64,000 bases of DNA from Geomobilibacter sp964432205 (GTDB lineage: Bacteria; Desulfobacterota; Desulfuromonadia; Geobacterales; DSM-12255): NCBI GenBank assembly GCA_964432205.1, contig CAYSMK010000005.1, positions 62,001 through 126,000 on the forward strand, written 5' to 3'. A model generated the notes under the pieces. It was not told the origin of the DNA and did no database searches. It worked only from the letters and a program-made list of their open reading frames with translations. A program made the translations under genes and the position numbers. The first letter of the stretch is position 1. Each line of letters begins with the position of its first letter. Positions 9,592-18,549 of the stretch are shown one piece after another.

Positions 9592-9807
9592 GGCCGCTCA
9601 ATCCTATCGTTAAGTTTCACATCTGCAGCAACAAAAAGTAAAACCCTGCAAGAACGAGATGATGAATTAATTCGACATCACCGCCATTTTCTTAAAATTA
9701 TTTTGCAGTTATCAGTTACCTATCGCCATCGGGACCGGGAAAGACCAAAAAAAAGTTGCGCGGAACCGTACCATCTGCTATAAAACGAGTTCTTGAAAAT
9801 AGATCAA

Positions 9808-9884
9808 GCGCTTGTAGCTCAGCTGGATAGAGCAACGGACTACGAATCCGTAGGTCGGGAGTTCGAATCTCTCCAAGCGCGCCA
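9808..9884 (+). tRNA. tRNA-Arg (anticodon ACG)
   Basis: The acceptor stem GCGCTTG (9808-9814) pairs with CAAGCGC (9874-9880), followed by discriminator G and an encoded CCA (9882-9884). The anticodon arm ACGGA-CTACGAA-TCCGT shows anticodon ACG (read as ICG). The D arm (AGCTCAGCTGGATAGAGC) and T arm (GGGAGTTCGAATCTCTCC) are intact. A terminator follows directly. Confidence 0.97.
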
Positions 9885-9892
9885 ACACAATC

Positions 9893-9923
9893 AAGGGGTT
9901 ACGGTTTATGCCGTAGCCCCTTT
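9893..9923 (+). terminator. Terminator after tRNA-Arg
   Basis: AAGGGGTTACGG pairs with CCGTAGCCCCTTT (one G-U pair) around a short loop, 8 bp after the tRNA 3' end. Confidence 0.85.
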
Positions 9924-10097
9924 ATCGTTACTGATGGCATATTCATCCTTTGCCCCTCCTGAGTGCTTGAGAAAAGAAAGACGCCGGGTATTATTGACCA
10001 TTACCAGTCAGCCGGCTTTACCAGCCGTGCGATTCCAGTTGACATACGCATGAACGGGCTGATCGTGCATTCCATCAACAACATTGGGAGGTATTGC

Positions 10098-10403
10098 TTG
10101 AAATCACTACTATTTTCCCTGTTGCTGCTCTTGGCCGCCGCTTCTGCCGGGGCACAGATCGACTGCCCGCAAGGGTTTACCCACAACAGTGAAGGCGGGT
10201 TTTGCGAATCGCTGCCCGGCTGCCCTCCCGGGTTCAATCTGGACAGTGAGGATCCCGTGTGCATCGCTCCCCCCGACCCCCAGAAACGATGCCCTGACAA
10301 CAGCAGCGTTCAGGCTGGCAAAGCCCGGTGTGAAAGCACAACCACCTGCCCGGAAGGGTCCCTGTTCGACGCCAGCATTGAAAAGTGTCTGATCAAAAAG
10401 TGA
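10098..10403 (+). CDS. Small secreted cysteine-rich protein
   Basis: The product of about 101 residues has a signal peptide (LKSLLFSLLLLLAAASAGAQ). It is followed by a mature domain of spaced Cys-Pro units (IDCPQGF, GFCESLPGCPPGF, RCPDNSS, TTCPEGSLF, KCLIKK), ten cysteines in about 80 residues. TTG 10098 is preferred because GGGAGG lies 6 bp upstream; an ATG at 10050 would add an unlikely leader. The repeat pattern suggests a disulfide-stabilised periplasmic or extracellular protein. The family is not recognised. It lies alone between two terminators. Confidence 0.65.
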   Translation: MKSLLFSLLLLLAAASAGAQIDCPQGFTHNSEGGFCESLPGCPPGFNLDSEDPVCIAPPDPQKRCPDNSSVQAGKARCESTTTCPEGSLFDASIEKCLIKK

Positions 10404-10446
10404 AATCCTCGCCTGACGAGGATAAATAGTATTCCATAACCAGACA

Positions 10447-10484
10447 ACAAAGCCCCTGGTCGCCGCGGCAACCAGGGGCTTTGT
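10447..10484 (+). terminator. Terminator (perfect 14-bp stem)
   Basis: ACAAAGCCCCTGGT and ACCAGGGGCTTTGT flank a 10-base loop between two convergent genes (10098-10403 and 10504-11364), so it probably serves both. Confidence 0.88.
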
Positions 10485-10503
10485 ACTGTTTTCCGCCGAC
10501 CTC

Positions 10504-11364
10504 CTACCCGCTGTACTCCGAACCGTCAAAAGCGAGCAGCGGGAAGAAGATGAACGGCAGGAGGAAGAGACCGCCACCGTAGACCGGTCCCTTGCCGAAT
10601 CTGCCGGCCAGGGAGAGCATGGCCAGGAGATAGACCACGAAACTGACGAGCGGGATCAGCATCAGGATGAGCCACCAGCCGGGTTTGCCGGCAATGATCA
10701 TCAGCAGGTAGATGTTGTAGATGGGGATCAGGCATTTCCAGCCGGCCACCCCTGCCTTCTCGAACATCTTCCACTGGGCGGCAATCATCAGCAGCACGAA
10801 TGCCAGCGCCCCGCCCACAAAGAGGAACATCATGGTGGAACTCATCGCCGGCAGCGGCATGGCCGACGGAGTAGTGACCGGGACCGCTTGTGGCTGCTCA
10901 GTCACGACAGGTTCCGGAGCCGGTGCTGGCGGCTGCGACGGCGCTGGGGCGGTCTGTACGTTGGCCGCTTCTTTGCCGGCGGCTGCAGGTGCCGGCTGTC
11001 TTTCCCCTGCGGGTCCGCCCTGCCCCGCTCCTGCCGGCGTCCCGGCCATTTCACCCGACCCGCCGGCTGGAGCGGTCGTTGCAGTTGATGAACCGGCATG
11101 CCTTACTGCTGTCGCTTTGGTCTGAATGTGCCGGCCGGTCTTCTGCTTTTTCGCCCGCAGCGTTTTCTTGAGGTCAATCTCGTCGCTGCCGAACTCGACC
11201 ACCACGTCGCGGTTCACCTTGACGATGACCTGGTCTCCCCTGCGCCAGAACGACTCGCACTCGATGATCCCTCCATCTTTCAGATAGACTGACCCCGCCT
11301 GGACCGCTGATGACAGGGCGATCAAAAACCAAACGGCAATGACGGTACCGAGCAATAGACGCAT
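10504..11364 (-). CDS. Secreted/membrane protein with C-terminal DUF5684-like multispan domain
   Basis: The 286-residue protein has a signal sequence (LLGTVIAVWFLIALSSAVQA). A short beta-rich domain follows (SVYLKDGGIIECESFWRRGD...VVEFGSDEIDLKKTL), like proteins that read a hydrophilic residue-by-residue patch. Next is a long Ala/Pro-rich linker (residues about 95-170). The C-terminal membrane domain contains KAGVAGWKCLIPIYNIYLLM and KPGWWLILMLIPLVSFVVYL, the DUF5684 signature. Function is unknown; the linker suggests a periplasmic domain tethered to a membrane anchor. Monocistronic. Confidence 0.75.
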   Translation of the reverse strand: MRLLLGTVIAVWFLIALSSAVQAGSVYLKDGGIIECESFWRRGDQVIVKVNRDVVVEFGSDEIDLKKTLRAKKQKTGRHIQTKATAVRHAGSSTATTAPAGGSGEMAGTPAGAGQGGPAGERQPAPAAAGKEAANVQTAPAPSQPPAPAPEPVVTEQPQAVPVTTPSAMPLPAMSSTMMFLFVGGALAFVLLMIAAQWKMFEKAGVAGWKCLIPIYNIYLLMIIAGKPGWWLILMLIPLVSFVVYLLAMLSLAGRFGKGPVYGGGLFLLPFIFFPLLAFDGSEYSG

Positions 11365-11556
11365 CTGTTACCTCCCCTGGCTGTAACGGAGCTTGATTAA
11401 TGCTATTTCAGAAACGTTTCATTCTTTTCGGCCGAATAAAGAAAGCCTTTAACTAAACCTATCTCGGGCGACATGGCAGCCTTCAGAAATCCAGGAGGCA
11501 TCCGATAGGAATTGTGAACGAAATTGCAGGCAACACCTTTTCGCTCCGGAGAAGCC

Positions 11557-12843
11557 TTGAAGCCCCTGAAAACCGACCCGGCAGCACTACGGATCCTCGC
11601 CATTCCGGCAGTCACCCTGATGCTCGCCTGGCTCGGTCTTTACCTGGTTCCGACGCTGGATCCCTCCTGGGCGCAACTGCTCGCCATCTCCCCCTATCTC
11701 GCCACCATGGCGGGCATGCTCCTGGCAGTCCATTTCCACCGGGGGCGGCCATTCTTCATCCTCCTGACACTGGCCGTTTTCTACTGGTGTTACCGGTCCT
11801 TTCTTGTCGACGGTCTTGAGCTGCGTCAGCAGAGGGCGCTGTTTCATGCCCTCTGCACCGTGATACCGATCAACCTGTTCGTATTCAATCTCATTCCCGA
11901 GCGCGGAATCTTCACCGAGGCCGGCAGAGTCAGACTCATGGGCCTTGGAGCGCAGGCCTTCCTCACCTATTTCATCTTTCACTACCACTTCACGGAACTC
12001 CAGCCGCTTTTCGAGGCGCATCTTCTCAGCATCGAGAATACCGGCCTTTTCACCATCTCCCAAGCTGCCCTCTTGCTCTTTCTGGTGACGTTCCTCGGCA
12101 TACTGGCCCTGTTCGCGTTGAGGAACACCCCCATGGCAAGCTGCTCCCTGGGAGTTCTCGCTGCGCTCTTCATTGCCTGCAACTGGCTTGCAACGCCGCA
12201 TGTCCCGACGGTCTTCTGCCTGGCGGCCGGCGTCATTGCCACCACCGGCATTCTCCAGGACTCCTACAACCTGGCCTTTCGTGACGATCTGACCGGCATC
12301 CCCTCACGCCGGGCGCTGAACGAGTCCCTGTACGGCGTGGGCCGCGACTTCTCCATAGCGATGGTGGATATCGATCACTTCAAGAAATTCAACGATACCT
12401 ACGGCCATGATGTCGGCGACCAGGTCCTGAAACTGGTGGCCGCAAAGCTGGCCCGCGTCGGCGGTGGCGGCAGGACCTACCGGTACGGGGGCGAGGAGTT
12501 CACCATCCTGTTCGAACGGTTGCGGGCAGAGGAAACGGGGCCTCACCTCGAGGCCCTCCGCAAGGAGATCGCAGAATACCGGCTTGTTATCAGGGGCGAG
12601 GACCGCCCGAAGGCAAGCAGTCAGGGGAAGAAACGGCGCACCGGCGCCAAAGACGGTGTCACGACCACGGTCACGGTCAGCATCGGCGTTGCCGAAAGCT
12701 GCCGCGAGCATCAGACACCGGAAGATGTTATACTGGCTGCGGACAAGGCGCTGTACCGGGCAAAAAACCAGGGACGAAACCAAGTTTGCCTCGCCATTCC
12801 ACCCAAGTCCGACAAATACCGGAAGAAATCCGATTCGACCTAA
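11557..12843 (+). CDS. Membrane diguanylate cyclase (canonical GGEEF)
   Basis: Makes cyclic di-GMP from two GTP. About six hydrophobic spans (residues 10-240) precede a GGDEF domain containing RDDLTGIPSRRALN, MVDIDHFKKFNDTYGHDVGD and YRYGGEEFTILF. The residue aligned with PleD Asp344 is Asp (GHDVGD), so it lacks the Ser that marks the promiscuous Hypr cyclases making cyclic AMP-GMP. An unusual Lys/Gly insert (SSQGKKRRTGAKDG) splits the last part of the domain. TTG 11557 with CCGGAGAA upstream is preferred; a TTG at 11524 is possible. Confidence 0.9.
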   Translation: MKPLKTDPAALRILAIPAVTLMLAWLGLYLVPTLDPSWAQLLAISPYLATMAGMLLAVHFHRGRPFFILLTLAVFYWCYRSFLVDGLELRQQRALFHALCTVIPINLFVFNLIPERGIFTEAGRVRLMGLGAQAFLTYFIFHYHFTELQPLFEAHLLSIENTGLFTISQAALLLFLVTFLGILALFALRNTPMASCSLGVLAALFIACNWLATPHVPTVFCLAAGVIATTGILQDSYNLAFRDDLTGIPSRRALNESLYGVGRDFSIAMVDIDHFKKFNDTYGHDVGDQVLKLVAAKLARVGGGGRTYRYGGEEFTILFERLRAEETGPHLEALRKEIAEYRLVIRGEDRPKASSQGKKRRTGAKDGVTTTVTVSIGVAESCREHQTPEDVILAADKALYRAKNQGRNQVCLAIPPKSDKYRKKSDST

Positions 12844-12898
12844 GTATAGTAAATATGGGAAGAAGCAGTCCCAACCTAAAAAGAGAACCGGAGGAGAG

Positions 12899-13129
12899 AT
12901 GGAGCAGATCGATCGAACCGTCAGACCGGGACGCTACCGCCACTACAAGGGGAACGACTATCAGGTGATCGGCATCGCCCGCCACAGCGAGACCGAAGAA
13001 GAGCTGGTGGTCTATCGCTGCCTCTACGGCGACCACTCCCTCTGGGTCAGGCCTCTTGCCATGTTCATGGAGGAGGTCGAGGTCGCCGGCCGACTGGTCC
13101 CCCGTTTCGTCCGGTGCGGCGAGGAGTAA
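12899..13129 (+). CDS. DUF1653 family protein
   Basis: The 76-residue protein (MEQIDRTVRPGRYRHYKGND...VVYRCLYGDHSLWVRPLAMF...RFVRCGEE) matches the short beta-barrel-like DUF1653 family (PF07866), seen alone or fused to other domains and without an assigned function. GGAGGAG lies just before the ATG. It lies 55 bp after the diguanylate cyclase and may share its transcript. Confidence 0.88.
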   Translation: MEQIDRTVRPGRYRHYKGNDYQVIGIARHSETEEELVVYRCLYGDHSLWVRPLAMFMEEVEVAGRLVPRFVRCGEE

Positions 13130-13289
13130 GCGCCAGACACCGCGCCCAAGCTCCTCCTTTCCCCTTCCGCTAAGGGTGGCAGGAGGGTGTATACTAACAC
13201 CATGAGAGCAGGCGCTGGCAAAGGGGTGTGGAACACTCATCGGTGGCAGACCGTCAGCCGGGGGACACTCCTGGAAGGAGGGCCGGTAG

Positions 13290-14555
13290 ATGATTGCGGC
13301 ATCGTTCCCTGTCCCGCTTGACAGAACCGGCAACAGGCGGTCGTGGCCGACACCGTCGCTGTCGGCCTTCCTGTTCGGTAGCCGGACCCTCATCGACCGG
13401 GTAGGGGGACATTTCGGTGGGGCAGCAAGGGCACTCTCACCGGGTGCCAGGGAGCTGGTCGCCAGGGCCTTCGAAGGGGTCGATCCCGCCCGGCTGACCG
13501 ATTTCCATGTCCACCTGTTCGGCCAGGGGCCGGAAGCGGACGGTCCATTCGTGACCCCAACCGCCCGGTCGTGGCTCCACCCCTTCAGAATGCTCCAGTA
13601 CCGGGTATACCTGAGCGCCGCCGGGATTACCGACGAGAAACTGGTCACGGCCCAGTACGTGGAGCGGCTCGCCCGCCTGGCCGGGGAGATCGGCCACGGC
13701 CGCTTCTTCTTGTATGCCATGGACCGTCACTACCGGCAGGACGGTACCCCTGACCCGGAGGCAACCCCCTTCTACGTTCCCAACGACCACGTCCGGGCCG
13801 TGGCCGACCGTCATCCCGGGCTGTTCGTGCCGGTCGTCTCCGTCCATCCGTACCGCGCTGATGCCCTGGAGGAGCTGGAGAAATGGGCCCGCACAGGATG
13901 CCGATACGTTAAGTGGCTCACGACCGCCCAGGGGATCGATCCTTCCAATCCCCGGACAAGCTCGTTCTACCGGATGATGCGGGAGTACGGGATGGTCCTC
14001 CTCTCGCACACCGGGCAGGAGTTGGCCGTCTTTTCCGGCGGTCATCAGAACTTGGGAAACCCGCTCCTTCTGCGTACGCCGCTTGAGAGCGGGGTGACCG
14101 TGGTGGCACTCCACTGCGCCAGCTACGGGAAGCATCCCGACCTGGAGAGTCCCGGACGAAGGACCGTGCCGGGCTTCGACCTTTTTCTACGCCTCATGAA
14201 CGACCCCGGCTACCGCGGGCTCCTCTTCGGCGAGATAGCCGGCGTGACCTTCTTCAACCACTCCGCAAAGGCCCTGAAAACCCTGCTCCGGAGCGAAGAG
14301 CTCCACCCCCGCCTCGTAAACGGGAGCGACTACCCCCTCCCGGCAATCAACTTCCTCATCATGACCGGCAGACTGGCCCGCCACGGTTTCATAACGGTAC
14401 AGGAGCGAACCGTGTTGAACGAGATTTATTGCCACAACCCGCTCCTCTTCGACTTCGTTCTCAAAAGGACCCTCCGGCACCCGGAGAGCGGTCACCGCTT
14501 TCCCGCGTCACTCTTCATGCCCCCTCCGGGCCTCTCGGCCCGATCATCAGGGTAG
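13290..14555 (+). CDS. Amidohydrolase-superfamily (TIM-barrel metal-dependent) hydrolase
   Basis: The 421-residue protein contains the metal-site motif FHVHLFGQ (HxH, near residue 72). It also has SHTGQELAVF (third His), LHCASYGKHPD (fourth His) and GSDYPLPAINFLI (catalytic Asp), the ligand order of the amidohydrolase-2 family. GGAAGGAGGG precedes the ATG. No substrate can be inferred, and no pathway genes flank it. The 206 bp after it hold nothing recognisable. Confidence 0.82.
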   Translation: MIAASFPVPLDRTGNRRSWPTPSLSAFLFGSRTLIDRVGGHFGGAARALSPGARELVARAFEGVDPARLTDFHVHLFGQGPEADGPFVTPTARSWLHPFRMLQYRVYLSAAGITDEKLVTAQYVERLARLAGEIGHGRFFLYAMDRHYRQDGTPDPEATPFYVPNDHVRAVADRHPGLFVPVVSVHPYRADALEELEKWARTGCRYVKWLTTAQGIDPSNPRTSSFYRMMREYGMVLLSHTGQELAVFSGGHQNLGNPLLLRTPLESGVTVVALHCASYGKHPDLESPGRRTVPGFDLFLRLMNDPGYRGLLFGEIAGVTFFNHSAKALKTLLRSEELHPRLVNGSDYPLPAINFLIMTGRLARHGFITVQERTVLNEIYCHNPLLFDFVLKRTLRHPESGHRFPASLFMPPPGLSARSSG

Positions 14556-14761
14556 GGAGCAGGCGCTGGGGGTATTTCCGGAGCTGACATCCGGACTCCC
14601 CCTTCTCCTTTAATAACGATTGCCGCGACGAATGCCGGAACTCCCGCGGATCGCGGTAGCTTTCCCGCAAAATTCCCTGCCCGATCTTGCATTGCAATAG
14701 CCTTCTGATAATATTAAGAAATTATTATTAACATAAAGCGGGATCTAGCTGCGAGGGTTCT

Positions 14762-15499
14762 ATGCGCTGGTCGATTCAGAACAAGATGGTGATCGTTTTT
14801 TCCGCGGTTGTCCTGATCATCGTCCTCGTCAGCCTCACCACCTACCGGAACGCATATCATCTCATCGATGCAAACCAGTTGGTAATTCACGCGCACGAAG
14901 TGCAGGAGGAGTTGGAAGCGATTCTTTCCCTGCTCAAGGATGCTGAAACCGGGCAGCGCGGCTTTCTGCTGACCGGTGATGACCAGTACCTGGAGCCCTA
15001 TCTTTCAGCAACGGCTACCCTGGATCAGATGCTTGTCCACATTGAACGCCTCGTGGCGGACAGTCCGACCCAGACCGAAAAGCTCAGGCAGCTGAAGCCA
15101 CTTGTCGTTCGGAAATTACTGGAGCTCAAACAGACCATCCATCTGCGGAGAATGGAGGGGTTGCCGGCGGCGCAGGAAATTGTCAGGCTCGGTAGCGGCA
15201 AGGAGAGCATGGACAAGATCCGCGCGGTCATAGGCGGAATGCAGGCGATTGAAAATGACCTGTTACGTAAACGGATCGCCGAGGTACAGCAGGAGAATAA
15301 TTCCACGACCTTCACCATCATAGTCGCCACGCTGCTCAACCTGCTGCTTCTTGCCCTCGGCTATTATGCCATCACCAACCACTTGCACGAGCGGCGGCAA
15401 TTCGAGGCGCGAATAGACGAGCTCAACCAGAGGCTGCAGCAGCACGCCGAGATGCCGGGATGCGTCGACGGGGAAACTGGCCGTTCTGGTTCTGAATAA
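14762..15499 (+). CDS. CHASE3-domain membrane protein without a kinase domain
   Basis: The 245-residue protein has one membrane span at each end (residues 7-27 and about 180-200). Between them is a periplasmic CHASE3 sensor domain (AILSLLKDAETGQRGFLLTGDDQYLEPYL). CHASE3 is normally fused to a histidine kinase or cyclase; here the C-terminus is only a coiled-coil stub (FEARIDELNQRLQQH). The next gene, 7 bp downstream, is a histidine kinase, so sensor and transmitter may be split and work together (inference). Confidence 0.85.
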   Translation: MRWSIQNKMVIVFSAVVLIIVLVSLTTYRNAYHLIDANQLVIHAHEVQEELEAILSLLKDAETGQRGFLLTGDDQYLEPYLSATATLDQMLVHIERLVADSPTQTEKLRQLKPLVVRKLLELKQTIHLRRMEGLPAAQEIVRLGSGKESMDKIRAVIGGMQAIENDLLRKRIAEVQQENNSTTFTIIVATLLNLLLLALGYYAITNHLHERRQFEARIDELNQRLQQHAEMPGCVDGETGRSGSE

Positions 15500-15506
15500 A
15501 CTGCCC

Positions 15507-17003
15507 ATGGAAGAACTCATTCAGATACTTGTCCAATTCGGCGGTGGCAAGGGGGGAGAGCCCAATAACGTGGCGGTCCGCTTCCTGCTCCCGACCTTTT
15601 TCTGGGTCATCCTCGTCTGGATCTCCTTCAGGGAGTATCGCACGGCGAAGCTCACGAAGGATCTCTATGTGGGGATAGCCGCGCTCATGGGGATGACGCG
15701 GGAACTCCTCATGTTCGTTGCCGAATACGGCGCGTGGCGCGGGATTGTTCCCTTCCATTTCATCTACAACTACTACCCGCCCCTGGAACACGCCATCACC
15801 ATGCTGTCGTGCTCCTTTATCGGCTATGCGTTTCTCAACTACCATCTCAGATGGGAACAGTTCCCCCGTCGATTTTTCGCCCTGTCGGTGGTGATCACCC
15901 TGCTTCTTTACATCCTGATCGCTTCAGACTGGCCGGGATTCCTGCAGCTTCATCCGGGCATCTCCTTTGCCAGATTCTGGGGGGATCTGGCCTTCCGCTC
16001 GGCCGCCGTCGTCTTCATGGGGATAGTGCTTGGCGCCTTCATCCATGCCGCCGCTCAAGGAGAGAAGGTTTCCAAGGCGCTTCTGTTCGGGTTCACCCTT
16101 CTCCTCCTCGATGAATTCCTGATGATTTTCAATATACTCTGCGATGAGCGCCATGTGGACATCTTTGCCCCGGTCAGACACAACCTTCACATCTGGGCAA
16201 TCCCTTTTTTGTTGGGGATGTACTGGAACGACCTGCAACGGCGGATGATCGAGTCGAAGCAGGCGTTGAAGAGGTTGAATGAGGGGCTCGAAAAGCGGGT
16301 CGCACAAAGGACCGCCCAACTCACCGATGCGAATAAGGAACTGGAGACGTTCAACTACGCCGTTTCCCATGATCTGCGGGCACCGTTGCGGCATATCGAG
16401 GGGTACTCAAAAATGCTCATGGAAGGTTGTGGCGACCATCTTCCGGAAACCGGAAAGGGGTTTCTGCAACGGATAAACCATGCCAGCAGACGGATGAACG
16501 AGATGATTGAGGCCCTGCTCAACCTGAGCCGGACAAGTTCTAACGAGCTGCATGTATGCGAGATTGACCTCAGCCGGATGGCTCGAGAGATAGCGAATGA
16601 ACTATCGCTGTCAAACCCGGATCGAACGGTTACGTTTCAGATCGCCGACAGTGTCACGGCGCAGGGAGACGTACAGTTGATCAGGCTGGTCATGGAAAAT
16701 CTCTTGGGAAATGCTTGGAAGTATACATCCAGGAAGGAAACTGCAGTCATCGAATTCGGTACGACCGGGATCGGGGAAGGATTCTCTTTCTTGATCAGGG
16801 ACAACGGCGCAGGATTTGACATGACGTATGCCGACAGGCTGTTCGACCCGTTTCAGCGCCTGCATAGCGAGACGGAATTTGCTGGGGTCGGGATTGGGCT
16901 GGCAACCGTTCAAAGGATCGTTAGTCGCCATGGAGGTCGTGTCTGGGCCGAAAGCCGGGTCGGTCATGGGGCAACATTTTTTTTTACCCTCTACGACAAT
17001 TGA
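15507..17003 (+). CDS. Membrane sensor histidine kinase
   Basis: This is a 498-residue protein. Residues 1-245 have about six to seven hydrophobic spans. A coiled coil follows (RMIESKQALKRLNEGLEKRV), then HisKA with FNYAVSHDLRAPLRHIEGYS (phospho-acceptor His288). The ATPase domain has N box NLLGNAWKYT, DNGAGFDMTYADRLFDPFQR and GVGIGLATVQRIV. It resembles phytochrome-like and bacteriophytochrome kinase cores. No response regulator is adjacent. It is probably translated together with the CHASE3 protein 7 bp upstream. Confidence 0.92.
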   Translation: MEELIQILVQFGGGKGGEPNNVAVRFLLPTFFWVILVWISFREYRTAKLTKDLYVGIAALMGMTRELLMFVAEYGAWRGIVPFHFIYNYYPPLEHAITMLSCSFIGYAFLNYHLRWEQFPRRFFALSVVITLLLYILIASDWPGFLQLHPGISFARFWGDLAFRSAAVVFMGIVLGAFIHAAAQGEKVSKALLFGFTLLLLDEFLMIFNILCDERHVDIFAPVRHNLHIWAIPFLLGMYWNDLQRRMIESKQALKRLNEGLEKRVAQRTAQLTDANKELETFNYAVSHDLRAPLRHIEGYSKMLMEGCGDHLPETGKGFLQRINHASRRMNEMIEALLNLSRTSSNELHVCEIDLSRMAREIANELSLSNPDRTVTFQIADSVTAQGDVQLIRLVMENLLGNAWKYTSRKETAVIEFGTTGIGEGFSFLIRDNGAGFDMTYADRLFDPFQRLHSETEFAGVGIGLATVQRIVSRHGGRVWAESRVGHGATFFFTLYDN

Positions 17004-17223
17004 GCAGGAACCTTGTAGGCGGCCCTTAGCGTACCCAGCCAAACTACTGCAAAATCTTGCCGGGGGAACATCGCGCTCTATGCAGCAGTAGCTTACCGAA
17101 AGATCAACCTCTTCAGCTCATACCCCCTGGTGCCGCTGCGATTGACCCTTCTCAACGTTTCTGTTAGATTGCCAGCCCCTGACAGGCACTACCCATAGTA
17201 TCTCCCCAAAAGAGACCACTTCC

Positions 17224-17892
17224 ATGATGACCAAGGAACAGTTGCTGTTACAGATCCAGGAGATGCTTGCGGCCAACCTCACCGTTCTCTCCACCGCTGC
17301 CCGTACGGCCCATGAAGCGGCGACTCACGCGGAGTGCCTCCCGGACAACAAGTACGACACCACGGCGCTGGAGGCCTCCTATATCGCGCAGGGGCAGGCC
17401 AACCGCGCCCAGGAGATCCGTGGGGCGCTGGAGAGCTACCGGACGCTGCAGCTGCGTCATTTCGACGACGACGCGCCGATCCGGCTGACCGCCCTGGTAG
17501 CTCTGGAGGATGACGACGGTGTCCGGAAAGAGCTCTTCCTCGGCCCGGAAGCCGGCGGTCTGAAAATTGCCGACGGCGCGGCGGAGATCGTCGTCATCAC
17601 CCCGCAATCCCCCCTTGGCCGGGCCCTGATCGGCAAGCAGACCGGGGATCAACTGCAGACCGGCACAGGGGCGACGCTCAAGACCTTCACCATCGTCGAG
17701 GGTCCGTTGAATAGGTTGCCCTCGCGAGTTGCCGGCTCAACGCCGGCGGTAGTAGCTCCTTTCCCGCTGCCACTGCCGGTAACAGCATGCAGAGCAGTGC
17801 CACCAGTGCAACACGCACCCCCAGAGTGGAACCTCCTCACACATTTTCAACATGCGCTTCCCCATCTCGCTCCTGAACGCAAACACGTTTGA
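17224..17892 (+). CDS. GreA/GreB-family transcription factor with aberrant C-terminal extension
   Basis: Residues 1-160 look like a GreA/B-type factor: an N-terminal helical hairpin with conserved DNKYDTTALEASYIAQGQ, then the C-terminal beta domain ending QSPLGRALIGKQTGDQLQTG and TFTIVEG. Such proteins bind the RNA polymerase secondary channel. Family members normally stop about here. This one reads on for some 60 Pro/Ala-rich residues with no similarity, and a TGA lies one frame off at the expected end. I suspect a stop lost by a small indel. The start could also be the second Met (17227). Confidence 0.7.
   Translation: MMTKEQLLLQIQEMLAANLTVLSTAARTAHEAATHAECLPDNKYDTTALEASYIAQGQANRAQEIRGALESYRTLQLRHFDDDAPIRLTALVALEDDDGVRKELFLGPEAGGLKIADGAAEIVVITPQSPLGRALIGKQTGDQLQTGTGATLKTFTIVEGPLNRLPSRVAGSTPAVVAPFPLPLPVTACRAVPPVQHAPPEWNLLTHFQHALPHLAPERKHV
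17687..17818 (-). CDS. Possible small secreted peptide or truncated gene remnant
   Basis: A 43-residue reverse-strand frame starts at GTG 17818, with GGAGG further upstream. It begins with a convincing signal peptide (VRVALVALLCMLLPAVAAG) and stops after a short basic tail. It lies downstream of two minus-strand cytochrome genes and overlaps the odd tail of the Gre-like gene. It could be the broken 5' end of a third gene in the cytochrome operon. Low confidence. Confidence 0.25.
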   Translation of the reverse strand: MRVALVALLCMLLPAVAAGKELLPPALSRQLARATYSTDPRRW

Positions 17893-17897
17893 GATGG

Positions 17898-18305
17898 TTA
17901 TTTCCGGTGGCAGGCAAAGCAGAGCCGGCTGTCATCTGTTCCGAGACGCAGATGATAGCGGCCGGCATTACGCAGGTCATGACAGGAGATGCAGTCGATC
18001 CGCCCGCCGAGGAAACGGATTCCCGCTTGCTCCGCCTCCTCCCGCGTAGCGAACTCCCCGGTTTTATCCGGTGGCGGATAGGGCCGCGCAACCGGATGGG
18101 GACCCCGGAAAAAACAGACCGTTGCAAGGCAGGGGGAGGCTTTTGGGGCGAGCACGCCATCATGGCAGACAAGACATTCGCCATACCCCGCCTCGCTTTC
18201 CACCTGCTGTCTATGGTGTTGTATCATCCCGGCATGAAGCCCATCGGTTGCCGGCAGAAGCAGCAATAAGCCGATAAGGAGCATCTGCTGAAAAAAGGCG
18301 CTCAC
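17898..18305 (-). CDS. Small secreted triheme c-type cytochrome
   Basis: The product of about 135 residues has a signal peptide (MLLIGLLLLLPATDGLHA) and three CXXCH haem motifs (ECLVCHDG, DCISCHDL, LCFACHRK), predicting a periplasmic triheme electron carrier. GTG 18305 is favoured by GGAG six bases upstream. The last two motifs and their spacing resemble those of the cytochrome encoded upstream (18550-19143), suggesting duplication. A hairpin at 18454-18491 separates the two, so it may be expressed by read-through or from its own promoter. Confidence 0.85.
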   Translation of the reverse strand: MSAFFQQMLLIGLLLLLPATDGLHAGMIQHHRQQVESEAGYGECLVCHDGVLAPKASPCLATVCFFRGPHPVARPYPPPDKTGEFATREEAEQAGIRFLGGRIDCISCHDLRNAGRYHLRLGTDDSRLCFACHRK

Positions 18306-18453
18306 GGGCAACTCCGTTAAAAGACTGGCATGTGATGGATATCAGTGTATCGCAATCGCCGGAAATGAACATTGGAGAGAGATGATTCCAGGTGCAAACA
18401 GCGTCCGCCACCCCGGATCTCGGGAATCCGACCTGAGCCGGATGGAGTACAAA

Positions 18454-18491
18454 CCATAATGCCTCGCGATCGTTATCACGAGGCATTATGG
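18454..18491 (-). terminator. Perfect 13-bp inverted repeat between cytochrome genes
   Basis: CCATAATGCCTCG and its complement flank a 12-base loop. On the minus strand it follows the riboswitch-controlled cytochrome stop by about 60 bp and is followed by a short T-rich stretch, so partial termination is plausible. Confidence 0.6.
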
Positions 18492-18549
18492 CATTCAGGG
18501 GCTGAATTAGTCGGTCGATACGTTGGCTGGAGTGAGTAGCCCGACGAAA

